NCBI GenBank assembly: GCA_035610365.1
Contig: CM069439.1
Location: 8,432,001 to 8,496,000 of the forward strand
Reading direction: 5' to 3'
Length of the DNA stretch: 64,000 nucleotides
From: Aquatica leii
Taxonomy: Eukaryota; Arthropoda; Insecta; Coleoptera; Lampyridae
Numbering within the stretch: the stretch's first letter is position 1; each line of letters starts with the position of its first letter. Position numbers and translations under genes: made by a program. The notes under the pieces are model-generated. The model saw nothing but the letters and a program-made list of their open reading frames with translations. It was not told the DNA's origin and searched no databases. Positions 1 through 12,500 of the stretch are shown piece by piece.

Positions 1-507
1 TCGTTCAGAAGCTGCAGAAAGTCTCTAATTACGCCCACGCCTGCACTTAAGTGTCCATCGGCTAATGGTTCCAGTAAATAGTGTAAATCTTGGTATTTAT
101 GATTTATTATTAATTCGGGTATTACATACAACTGTGCTTGCTGGTTCGCTTTTCCAAAATCTTTCGACAGGGCTAGATGTTGATAAGACTCAAAGTAATT
201 TGGGTCGCCATCCTTCATATACGACAATATCGAATGTATGATTTCCGAAGGTATTTTTAATTTTTTTGTTAAAAATTCTTCGTATTCTTCATATTCGTCA
301 GTAATAAATTTAATATTCCGTTCTAATATAGACTTAACGGCTTTCTCTTTAACTTTTTTGTTTTTAATGAAGAGAAGTGCGAATATAGCCCACGTCCACA
401 AACCAACTGCTTCTAATTGGGCAGCGAAACCCATGCAGATGGTGTTGGAAATATTTTCATTCGATACTCCAATTTTGTGGAAATCAAAGAGCAATAGTAG
501 AAACCAA
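1..507 (-). CDS. Nup98-96: Nup98-96 exon 11 (partial), Nup96
   Basis: The reading frame runs from an acceptor TTTTTTAG at 510..508 to the window edge. It reads FAAQLEAVGLWTWAIFALLF, then KLKIPSEIIHSI and YVIPELIINHKYQDL, which align residue by residue with the C-terminal half of Nup96 (QLE-GLW-WAIFVLLH, IINENYDYL). The exon is open to base 1, so the gene continues beyond the window. Confidence 0.93.
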
Positions 508-3500
508 CTAAAAAACAAAATAAAGCATGAATACAAATTTGTGCATATTTTCATGTTTCTAATAGTGTAATATTTCATGTAAATCAAATAATAAAAAATC
601 AGGAACTAAAACTAATAGCAAATAAAAAGTCAGTCATGAGAAGAAGACCCAACAGCGGCTTGAACTCGTACAACTAGGAAATATCAAAACCTCTCATACA
701 GCAACCGCAGTTTGCAATACGCTACTGAGCCGGCTACCGTCAAACATTCTGGAAACGAAAACCGCCACTAACGCAGCAGATGCAATCATCAGCACTGTGA
801 TAACCCACAGATGGAAAACACCAGTTTCCACCAACGACTATACTATTCAAGACTGGGTCAATAGAGACGTCAATCTCAAAACCCAGGTACGAAGCAGAGC
901 ACGCACTAAGTACAACACACAAGAGCATGAAGCTAATAACACAGTAGGAGCTTTTACAACAAATTTGGCAGAAGTGTCGCCCACCACGCAAAACCGCCAA
1001 CAAAATAAAAACTACAAGTGCAATCGCCAACGGCGGTCATAGACGAGCACGTCAAAAACCCGGAATCAAAAATGCAATTATTTACAGAAGCAGGCATTCG
1101 CATTTCCTCCGTAAACTACAATGGAAGAATAAACCTAGACCTTGATATCCAATCAGAAGAAAGTTTCCGATAAAAACTTCTTGGCACATTACAAGATTCC
1201 ATTGAGCACGCGAGAACAAGTTACCCCATTGCATCCACTAACTGCATCGTAAAAAGTCGTCCAGTTATACATACGCATCTCAATAGCACTTACATACAAC
1301 GAAACGCCAACCAATTACTAATCCAAATCCGACTAACTATCGGTCGCAAAGTCAGAATTCCGAATGGTGCAAGTTGGAATCTCATCGAAGAATCCTTGAT
1401 CTTTCCCACTAAAAGTTGCACTCCAAAAAAAAAAAAAAGAATTGGTGACCAAGTGGCGACTATTATAGAGCCCTTAACGTTTAAATAAAGTTAGATTTGG
1501 TCAAAGTCACCAGATCGCAGTCACAAAAGAAGATTGTATAACATTCTTTCTAAGAAACTCGCTAAAAATATTCTAAGATACAAAGACGGAATAGTAGACG
1601 ATATGGAATTATGGTACACATACATCGATGGCATTCTGACAGTGTCAGCAACCGAAGACCATTTAACTAAACTAAAACGCAAGCACCGATCAAACCTATC
1701 CAAAGACAACCAACCAATCGAATGAACGAAATAAACCGAAGCAGTTTACAAAGAATGCAACCAACAAATCAGCAAAACTGCATCGATTGCCCATCTACTA
1801 CTGAACACTCAGTGCTTACAAATGCAAAAACACTGAGATTATATGTACAAGATGTTAATACCCGAAAATAGCAGTTAGAACTCATTGAAACAAACGTTTC
1901 TTAGATCAAATTTTTGATTTAGAACCTGTCATAGTTATTAGCGTTTTTTGTTTTTCGAAAAGTTTTCCGTTCTATCAAATGACAAAATGGCCACCAATCA
2001 AAAATTTTAATAAAAGGTATTTTGAAAGCCACTCGATCGATTTTTGAAAATGAAATATTTATAAGATCTTTCAACTATCTACTATTGACTGAAAAAATTT
2101 TCGATCTGTCTAAAAAAAGTTTTTTTCAAATTGAATTACAAGATAATTTTTACAAACTATAACAATCATTTAAAAGAAAGTAGGCTTGCTGCCATTAAAC
2201 AATAAAACAAAAACCGAATAATAAACGCGTTTTTGTTCTTGTTTCTTTATATCTGTATTTTCAAAGAAAATTATTTACTGCTTCATCTTAAAAAATGTCT
2301 GTCACGTTTATCACTTGTGTGCGTATTTTGCATAATTTATGCATAAAAATGCATAGTTATCAAAACGCTGAACTTTTTGACAATCTTTTGGTTTTTGGAG
2401 AGGCAAGGCGTAATGCAATAGAAACTGGAAGAATTTATCGCAGAAGATATCCAAATCGCCAGTAACCAAGTTGCGTAGAAGAATATGTAGACGTTTGTCA
2501 GAGATTAGAAGTGTTCACCCAACAATTGATGGGAATTCCAATAGATTTCGTCAAACCTCTGCATTTGAAGAAGTTCTTAATATTATTGAAGCCATCTACG
2601 AGCACAAGAGTAATAAATAAATTAGATGTAAATCACGTGACAGTTTGGCAAGCGCTGAAGGAACAAGGTCTCCATCCAAAAAACTTTGGCACCTGAAGAC
2701 TTCCAGTCAGGATTGTTGTTTTGTCGTTGGTTTCTTAAACGTTGCAAACTTCAGAGCAGTTTTAAAAACGTTATTTTATTTACAGATGAAGCTTGTTTCA
2801 CAAGGAACGATGTATGGAATTATTTGAATTTCTTAAATAACGTTCAGAGCTTCTTGATGACCGCTAAACATCAGACGAAGACTTAGTGTCAACATCATGG
2901 AGCACCGACTCATACAACCCGAGATGTCATACCACTACTAACAGAGAATATCCGAATAAGTGGATTGGAGGTCCTATTGCGTGGCCCGCCCGACATCCCA
3001 ATCTAACTCCCTTAGATTTCATGTTCTGGGGTCAGAAAAAGACCTCTGTATCTTAGACAGCGTTAAACACCGAATTAGAACTTGTAACTAGAAAGTAGCT
3101 GCAGCAGAAGATATAAAAGACAAGCTCTTGCAGTTTCTCTTCTAATATTGAAACACGCTGCAAGGCTTGCGCTGCTGCGAATTGTGGCTTTTTTTAAAAT
3201 TAAATTTAGTCCCTCCCTTGTTTCATTGTTTGTTTTATTTTTCTTGATTGTATCTTTTAAAAAGCCGAAAGCAATTGCGGAAAATTTTTGTACTTTGAAA
3301 TATTCTTTAAAATAAGGGAGTAATAACCGACTTTTCGAAAAACAAAAAAACGGCAATCACTATGAACTGGGACTCCAAATCAGAAATTTGAACTAAGAAA
3401 AGTTGTTTGTTCCAATGATTTCTAACGGCCATTTTCGGGTGTTACAACTTAGTATTAACACACTGTATAACATCTATCTACGATAACCTACAAGAAGTTA

Positions 3501-6500
3501 AGAGTACAACAAACTCGCCAAAAGCCCGAATTAGCATAGCGTTTTGATAGCAAAAGTCATTGATGTAAATAAAAATTTGACCTCATTCCGACGAAGAAAA
3601 AAAAAGTCGATGCTCATACTAGTAAATACGAAACTGAAGTTTTACAAATATCTATTAAAAGCTGTTTTATTTGAAAATAGAAGAAAATGTGAGACAAGTG
3701 GTCTAATAGGAGAAGACAGTATACAGAAATTTATAACTCAACAGAAAGAATGGACAGAAAGACATCACAAAATTATTTAAAAAAAGCAAATTTTTTTGAC
3801 AAAGAAATAGCGAAAGTAAGAACTAAGAAATTATGAAGGCTTCAATTAAATTAGAGAAGAGACCTATACACAATTAAGAAACGAGATCTTAAAGAGTAAA
3901 CCGAGAATATCTTGAAAGCACTAAAGCAGACGAAAACGGAAAGCCAACAGAATAACATGATATCACCAAAGCATAAACTAAGAAGGGACCTACTGAAACT
4001 ACCGTTTACCACAAATATCTAGAAGAAAAAACGAGATTTAGATGTAGAGACGTCTAACGAATGAAAAGACGAAATTCAGAAAAAACAAAATTTGACAATC
4101 ACTCTATATTATCTTCACAAAAAACAAATAAATGCCGAATACAAGATATGACCGATGGGCTTGAAGTAAAAGTGAGAATCACAAACGGTGAACGAAAGAT
4201 CGGAACCATGGAAAGAAAGACGTAGAAAAAATTTAAACGTTGAATTTTATTTTTTAAATATTTCCAGAGAGCCGAATCCAGTGGATACAGAAATGAGAAA
4301 CACCACTACGTCAAACTATAATCCAAGTCTCAAACTGAACCGAATCGTAACAGGTAACGGAAAAAGTAAAAAAAAAAATTACAACTAAACCTGCAATCAT
4401 TAGAATAATATAAAATCCATTACAACTCACAAGAAAATATTAATTTCTCACTTACCTGAGATGAAAATCCCCTATATGCTTTGTATAACCATACGGATTC
4501 AAGATTTTAGATAAATCCGTTGATAGATTACTGTAAAGCTCTAAAAGACGATACTGCAAATCCAAAGCCAATTCCGAAGTTTGATTTAGTGGAAAGTTAG
4601 CAGTTTTCTCAACTGTAAAGGCTTTTGTATACTCCGCTACAACGTCTTCAAGTTTTGTATTTTTAGAACAAAAATGGCATAAATACGTGGCAAGTATTTG
4701 CTTCCATTCCAAATTACGAAAAACATCAGATCCCCGAATAACCTCAACGCCACCAAGTAACTTGTACATCCTTGAAATGTGCTCGTCCATAACATCCAAA
4801 GTACCATTGTGCTGCCACTGTTCGTGTTGTACCACTAAGTGCCTCATAGTAGATTCTTGTTTTTGAGTTAATAAGAGGCTCAAAGCTGGGAATCGTTTCT
4901 CGGTCGCAAATTTACTAGCTGATGATATATCATTACTAAAATAGTATTCCAATAACGTCAAAATAGTAACATCCTTTGGATGAACAACTTCTGAATTGAT
5001 ATTGAATGAAGGCAAATCTGAATGCAACCTAAAATAATATTAATTTAAAAAGGTAACTATAAAAATGCAAAACACACACCAGGTACTAAATAATTGACGT
5101 TTATCTGCAGCGGATGTACTTGACCCCCATAATATTCTACATAAATCCCAAATTTGACTGTAATACTTCAAATCTTTGGTTTTGTCGATTTCCTTCCACT
5201 TAGTACTCACTTCGCAATATTTATTTAACAGTTCTAAAGTAGAAGTTATACTGAAAGTTGGTAAGCGCAATTGTTCATCAACATCGAGCGAACTTATTTC
5301 AAACACCGCTTTTAGATAATCTTCCCAGATGAACTACAATTATTACTATTAAAAACCAATAAAGAAACATTACAAAAATCACCTTATCATTACCAACAAT
5401 TTCCTTAGTAACATCTACGATCTGAATGCGATTAATCAGACTATCTTCTGGTCTTTTATATAAATTCCCACTGGGAATTTGTATCGATTCTCTCGTAATT
5501 AAATTATATCCTCGAGACCAACGAACTTTAAAAGCTCTACCTTTAAAGCAAGCACTATCCACATAACTATCGTGGAAAAAACTACTTAAATTCTGCACGC
5601 AATCCCCAGTTTTTGATAATAACGAATAGTTTTTAATAATACCATCCTTCCAACGTAATTGTTCATTTTCAGATGAAAGGCTGGTATCGAGTGATGTAAC
5701 TTGAAGCGGGATTGGGATCCCGACATCGCTACTTTCGTCATCCGATATTGATTCTTCATCAAAGAATGAAGATTTTATGATAAATACGGGCTTACTTGGG
5801 TCTTTTCTATATGGCATCTGCGGTTGATCAGAAAAAATTGTATAAGCTGCAGTGGAATTTAATTCTTTTTCCATAATGACACCTCCTAAACCCATTCTTT
5901 CAAAATCAACTTCATTTTCAAATCTCTTTATTTTCTTTTCTAACATTGATTTACTTCTATGTAAAAATCGTTCGCATTCTTCGTCGCTCGAATCGGTAAA
6001 CTTATATTTCGAAAAATGATTAACGGTAAATAACCATGACCCGGATTCGGGATGATAATCTAAGAACGTTGCGTTTTGTCTTTCCGCTAACAAGCACAAT
6101 CTATCGATAAAATTCGTTTTGGATATTTCTTGAACGTCGCGAATAATCTCGTGAGTATTTCTATCACGAGGCCATACATGCTCTAACGTTACTTGTGCAC
6201 GTCTATTTAGGCCTTGACCAACAGGAGGCTTTTTATCGTCGTTAGGATAGACCGTAATTTCTCTAAAACGAAAATGTACTATGTCGTCTAAATCGAGATT
6301 AGCAACATCGATAGCATCAGGAAAATAAACGCAGCCGTATCCCGTTCGACCAATAGTAAAGCCTTTGACGATACACTCGCCCTTGTCGTTTTTGTACTTA
6401 TGTAATTGATTAAGTGGTGGTTTGGTATAACACTCCGGATTAGTTAATTTTACGCCACACGTTAATGCGGTCGAAACTTTTACATTATCATCAGCGGTAT

Positions 6501-9500
6501 TCTCCCCTTCGCTTTCTGAATTATTATTAGATTCTTCGATAGGACTTACACCACAAGAAGACATACATTCTTCTTTGCTCATGCTAAATTCGTTATCTTG
6601 AAATCGTACAGTTTTGTTAGTTTTTGCTGTAAACATAAAAATATTTAAAATAAACACTATACGAACTAGTCTAAAATGAATGAGGACAAGTTGCGTTTAT
6701 AAAAGCACACAGATTTTATATCATGTAAAATTGTAATCAATAGTTTACATTAGTCTTCATTCTTTCTTTGTTCATTCATGGTGCCGTCGTGATTGTGTAA
6801 TGAAGAGTTAAAACCAAAAATAGCTGGCTAAGGTTATTTTAGGTAATACTCGAGTTTAGTTAAAACAAAAGATGAGCGTGAAAACTTGCTTACAGTGACT
6901 TAAGTAACAGGGTGACCATACGACGTCACGTTCTTTTATTGATTGTTTAAAAAATCAAACATTTTATTGCTGAAATCTGCATTGTATTCATACATAGTTT
7001 AGATAAACTTTGATTTTATTATATTAATAGACATGTGTTTTAATGTTAGAAACAGAACTACAAATTAATACTATTGAGTGTTTTAACACGGTAAGCGCCA
7101 CCATAAAGTGATAATATTCAGTTGTATCTGTTTAAATACATGATCAACACTACTTGTGTCAAACAAATGGCGCTTAACGTCTTAATACTAATATCTGGTA
7201 GTAGGTTCTTAATAAATCATAAATAAAACTAAAGTTTTGTAGTAAATTGCAGTTTGTTACTCAATATTCTTGTAATTGGCATCGTTGGCGTTACACAATA
7301 AATCAATGTATAAAATGAGTTAAAGAAGGCAAATTGAGGTTGTATTATTAAATTTTTCCAAAGTAATTTGAATGCAGCTAGTTTCATTCGTTTTTATAAA
7401 AATAAATTTTATCGATATATTTACCATGTAATTATATAATTATTACTTTTTTAAATGCAGTTTTTAATTTATTATATTCTTATATAAATTTTGGTTTAAT
7501 GTTTATATGTATTATAATATATACTTATTTTTAAATACATAATACAATTACACTTGTAATAATGTATGTTTTCACTTTTTCACATTTAAAAAACTATTTA
7601 ATAAGAATTAACACTTCAAACCTATATGTATCATTAAATGTATAGTATACTCAACTAAACAAAAAACGGGACACTTCGATTAGTTCGAATGATATAATTA
7701 GCGGTGTAAACTAGGCTCGTTAGCGTATTCGTGGCCGTTCGCGATGATGCCCAAGAAATTCAAATTAGATAAATAATAAACACTGACAATATCAGGTCAG
7801 TTTAATTATCTGCAAACACTAAAAAGTCAATATATTCTTATTTTTGAAAGATTTAGAACAGGGAACGCATTTTATTTTTATACGAAATATTTTCGTGTGT
7901 AAATAAAAGTTCCATATTAAAATATTGCATTATAAACTTTATTAAAACTATTTTTTAACAACATTTAATTCATTTTATATTACACCCATGTAACAATAGT
8001 CCAGTCGACAGGTTGGAAAAAGGTCGGAAACTAAGGAAACTTTGGGATGTTGTTCAGGGATGGTTAATTAACATTTTCTCAAATTCTGGACCTCGAGGAC
8101 CCTGTGCAAAAAGACAGTTTTCCTTTACGTCCTACGGCAAAAGCATACTTAAACTTTTTTTAGAGCGTTAAATTACCTACAATTTTGACTGTCAAACATA
8201 TTTGTATGTCAATTCCTTACCGAGATATGGCACTTCAAAAAAAAATTATTTTTCAAAATTTGCTAAAAAATGCAGAATTCCATTTTATTTCTTTTGTTAT
8301 ACCCGAATTATCATGAAATGTACAGTGGAATGATTTTGTGCCAAAAAAAGATGTTTGCTGCATTTTATTTCTATACAAAATATTTTAGTGTATAAATAAA
8401 CGGGTATAATCGTAAGAATAAATAAATCAAATTGAATTTCCACAAGTTACGTATCTTTAGGAGCGAGAGAAGCAACATCACTAGTATGATAAACAAAAAA
8501 TTCGTATTTTCGCTTTCACCCATATCCTGCTTTACTATAATACGACAAATAATCGTTATTGTATTTTTCACGAATATTAATTAAGAACAATGAAGTATTT
8601 TATAATTATATTCATTTACTATTTTTAGTTTTTAAGTCGCTGTTATAGTCGAAAAAACTGACAACAGACAGTTGCTGCCGAAGAAATAATGTAATTTTTT
8701 TTATCGTACTCCATAATTTATGATTTAGTAGAAATATAGCGTCAAGTTAGTACGTTTCTTTAGAAAACTATTTGCTCAAATGTTTATAATTTCACGGACT
8801 ATTGTGGGATGTATCCGAGTCAAGTGGTATCGTGACCACACAATAAACAGGATCATCGGGAGTGGCAGACGATGTCTACGGTGGCCAAGAACGCGGCGTT
8901 CGTGACATATGCTACTCAAAATCCTTTTACAACTTTCCCTCGTTGATTGAGTATTTACTAGAAGCTGCTTAACTACGTGCTAATAAATGTAAAACATGAC
9001 TTTCTTCACCGCGCGCCCTCTCATATAAATTATCTGCACCGACAAGTGTCGCCACAGACGATCAGCACAATATCTTACAAATGTTTTACCATTTACTGGC
9101 TCATTTTACAAGCGAGGTTGCCATGATATATCGGGTATCATTTAAATTTATTCAAGTTTGTAATCTAATCGTGTTACTGTTCACCTATTTTTTGCGAGTG
9201 GCAAACTTACTTCAAACGTAACTTGATTTTATATTTCTTTGTTTTTATTGCCTTTTTAATTATAATAAAACTGATACTGATGTTTTTTCTTTAGCAGTAC
9301 GAACATTTTTAGATTTGTGCACCTCTGATCGTTACAGATGATATTTACTTCTATCATTATAAATCAAAATTACTGATGATGAGCTTTTGTTATATTATTT
9401 TCATACCACTAACCAAATACTTTTTTAATAATTTTCGTGAAAAAAATTAGGATTATTACTGAAGTAGTTAAATTTTTCAATCGTGTTTCTAATATTTGTG

Positions 9501-12500
9501 TTTGATATGCTGACGAAGTAAATATGTAAAATTTATGATAAATTAATTTTGAGCCTAATTTAACTACAAACCTTGATCACGCAACTAGACGTATAAGCAC
9601 ATATTACCACGTCAAAATATTTGAAATGTTGATTAATCCCCAGTGTTTTCTTCTTACTTTAATTTGTTAAAAGTAAACGAATTTATATTTAATGATATTA
9701 TTGTAAGAGAATTTCCATTATTATTATTATAAATCCGTCAGTTGACGGCTCAAGGTGACTTATCACTACTTAAACTATCACACATTAAAGTTGTGGCTGG
9801 TGAAGGTTTGAGATGTAAACAAATCTCAAATATTACGGATTTATGAAAATTTTGTTTCTCAATTACATTTCTGTTACGATAATTTTATTACTTGCATGTA
9901 ACTATTTATATTAAATAAATTAGTACATAACAATAGTTGTTACTTCGTTTTGACGCAGTTTTTGTTTTTCAAAAAATTAATTCACAATAATAGATTGATA
10001 AGGTTCTTATAAACGAAACCTTGGAATTCATACTAATTCAAGTGCTGCATGGCAACAATTAGCAAAGTGATTAGTAAATATGCTGACCAACAGATGGATA
10101 GATGCTAATTTCCTAGCGGTGAGCATACTTTTTCGGCACGAAATACGTAGCAAAGGTTATCTTCGAGTAAATACTACAATCAACGCTGGAATAAAAAAGT
10201 ATCAAACAGCTAGAAAGAAATTCTTAGAGAAGACAATAAAAAAAAAACTCTGGAATTTGCAAGACGTTACGTCAATGAACCGCTGGATTTTTGAAATCGT
10301 GTTGTTTTTAACGACGAAAATATTTTTAAAAGTTAAAATGACGCACATATAAAAGTGTTTTGACCTCCAAGAAGTTGTTACGCAGATACTTACACAAGTT
10401 CCAACAAGTGTAGGAGACACTTTTCAGTAAATGTATGGAGTTGGGCGAGTTCCCATGGCCCAGGCCTTTGTTGGACGATAGCAAGTCGTGATTACTTAGG
10501 TAATTTAAACAACGTTATGCAGCCATCTATCCAAATTTTGTATTTGGAAAACGATTTAATCTTTCAACAGGTGGGTTTTCTTAATACTTATAGTTATCTT
10601 AATTTCTCCACTATTACAATATGCACGTTGAACAATAATCCAACAGTTACTCAAAATATGGGCTAGTTATAGTCTTCTCAACTGTTATTATTTTGTTTAT
10701 TCTTTATGGATAACGCCCCTAAACATACATCCAGATGGTGCAAAACTGGGTACAGTAAAATAACCTAAACGTGTTACCGTTGCCAGCAAAAAGTCCCGTT
10801 TCAATAGAATAGAATAATCTATATTTTATTAATACAATAAACTCTGAATGAGTGATCACTGTATTGCATTGCAATGAGGTATATAGAGTGCAACAAAAAA
10901 ATTAAAAAAAACATCAATTTTTCCACGGCGACTGTTTGTTATCAGTTTTTAGACTATAACAGCGATTAAAAAACTAAAAATAGTAAATGAATATAAAAGT
11001 AAAATACTTCATTGTTCTTAATTGACATTTCGGAAAAATACAATAAGAACGATTATTTATCGTATTATAATAAAGTAGGATATGGATGACAAGGAAAATA
11101 CGAATTTTTTATCATACTAGTGATTCAATGACACATTAAGTGTGATTTATTTATCCTTACGATTATACCCGTTTATTTATACACGAAAATATTTTGTATA
11201 AAAATAAAATGCAGCAAATATCTTTTTGACACAAAACCATTTAACTGTTAATTAAGTTTTTATAAGTGTGTTAGAAATTATTTAAAACATTTAATATAAT
11301 TGCTATGCTTTGACATTTCGACCAAAAAGATATGTTAAAAAAACAATTATTTAAAATGTAATTAAAACTTAAGTGCAATAGCTTATGTTCACAATGTTAA
11401 TAAGATGGTGGTACATGGGTGTAATATAAAATAGCCTTAATAAAGTGTATCACGCTCTGTTTCAATATGGAACTTTTATATAAAAACGAAAATATTTCGT
11501 ATAAAAATAAAATTCAGGTTTACTGTTCTAAATTGTTCAAAAATAAGATTTTTTAGTTTTTGCGGATAAACGATTTGACCTTCTGATATTGTATTAATTG
11601 AATTTCTTGAATAACATTGGGAACGACCACGAATAATTCCCGATCGTATTCGATAACAAGTCTAGTTTACACCGCTATCTATTTCAATCGTACTAACCAA
11701 GGGGTCCCGTTTTTGTTCACTTGAGTGTACATATTTAAAAATCTTCCAGAAAATGGCGTCTAGATTTATATGTCAGCATCGTTAGGTATTAAGTCACTGT
11801 ACTAATACGGTGCTACCAATCCAATCTTACCAAGTTTAGTTCTGTTCATTTTAGTACACTCGGTGAAAAATAAAACCGAATTACAAAAATAATAGTATGC
11901 CAATGCCAACTGGATTAAAAGAACAGTAATCTTGTGCGGCAATTCGTTAAGGTACATTCAAAATCATAAGCCATTGTTGATAAAAAAAGGTCAGTAAACT
12001 TATCTAATGGAAAAAGTTTTAGAGTTGCTGCTCTAACTAAAAAATCTGTCAGTTTTATTAAGAAAATTCGTAAAGCACCTTTTCAGAATTGAACTATAAG
12101 ACATAACACTACTATGTTTAAAAATAAAAACGAATCAATTTTGTACCCTCTAAAACTCATTGTGTCGGATTATTATTTTAAAAGTTACGTGTTACCAAAG
12201 ACACTTAAGGTTCTTGTAAATTTGATAAGTTGTACACACAAAATACTTGATCGCATATTTATTTGCAACAAATTTGAATCAGTCAGACAAGTAGAAAAAC
12301 ACGAATTTAAATAAGCAAACAAAACACAATTGAAAACAACAGTTGAACACTCACATTAAGAATTAAAAGATTAATTAAAACTTAATTACCGTAAGGAGAA
12401 CCATCTTCAGTGTGTAGTATACTTTTCACGGAGTTTCTTGGATTAATATCGATGCTAAGTTCACTATCATTTTCCGTACTAGTATTTAACAAAATTTGCT

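Larger units (their letters stand above)
7646..11732 (+). mobile_element. Tc1-like transposon with about 1-kb inverted repeats
   Basis: The element begins TATACTCAAC..AAACGGGACAC at 7646. It ends with the reverse complement of TGTACACTCAAGTGAACAA, finishing at about 11732, with TA-type flanks. Similarity continues inward in colinear blocks from both ends: TAGCGGTGTAAACTAG, ATTTTTATACGAAATATTTTCG, ATATTACACCCATGTA, and further in GTATAAATAAACGGGTATAATCG and ACTATTTTTAGTTTTTAA. The arms therefore reach about 8705 and 10895. A decayed Tc1-type transposase lies between. The element fills most of Nup98-96 intron 7. Confidence 0.82.

Noticed and set aside
238-570. 110-codon plus-strand open frame
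   Set aside because: It is antisense to the Nup96 exon 1..507, whose minus-strand frame aligns with known Nup96.
740-1030. 96-codon minus-strand open frame with hydrophobic cysteine-rich stretches
   Set aside because: No family resemblance, opposite to a better coding-like strand, and within decayed repeat-like DNA.
9725-9850. ATAAATCCGT and its inverse 115 bp apart inside the Tc1-like element
   Set aside because: Only ten bases match; could be chance in AT-rich DNA, though it might be a small insertion.
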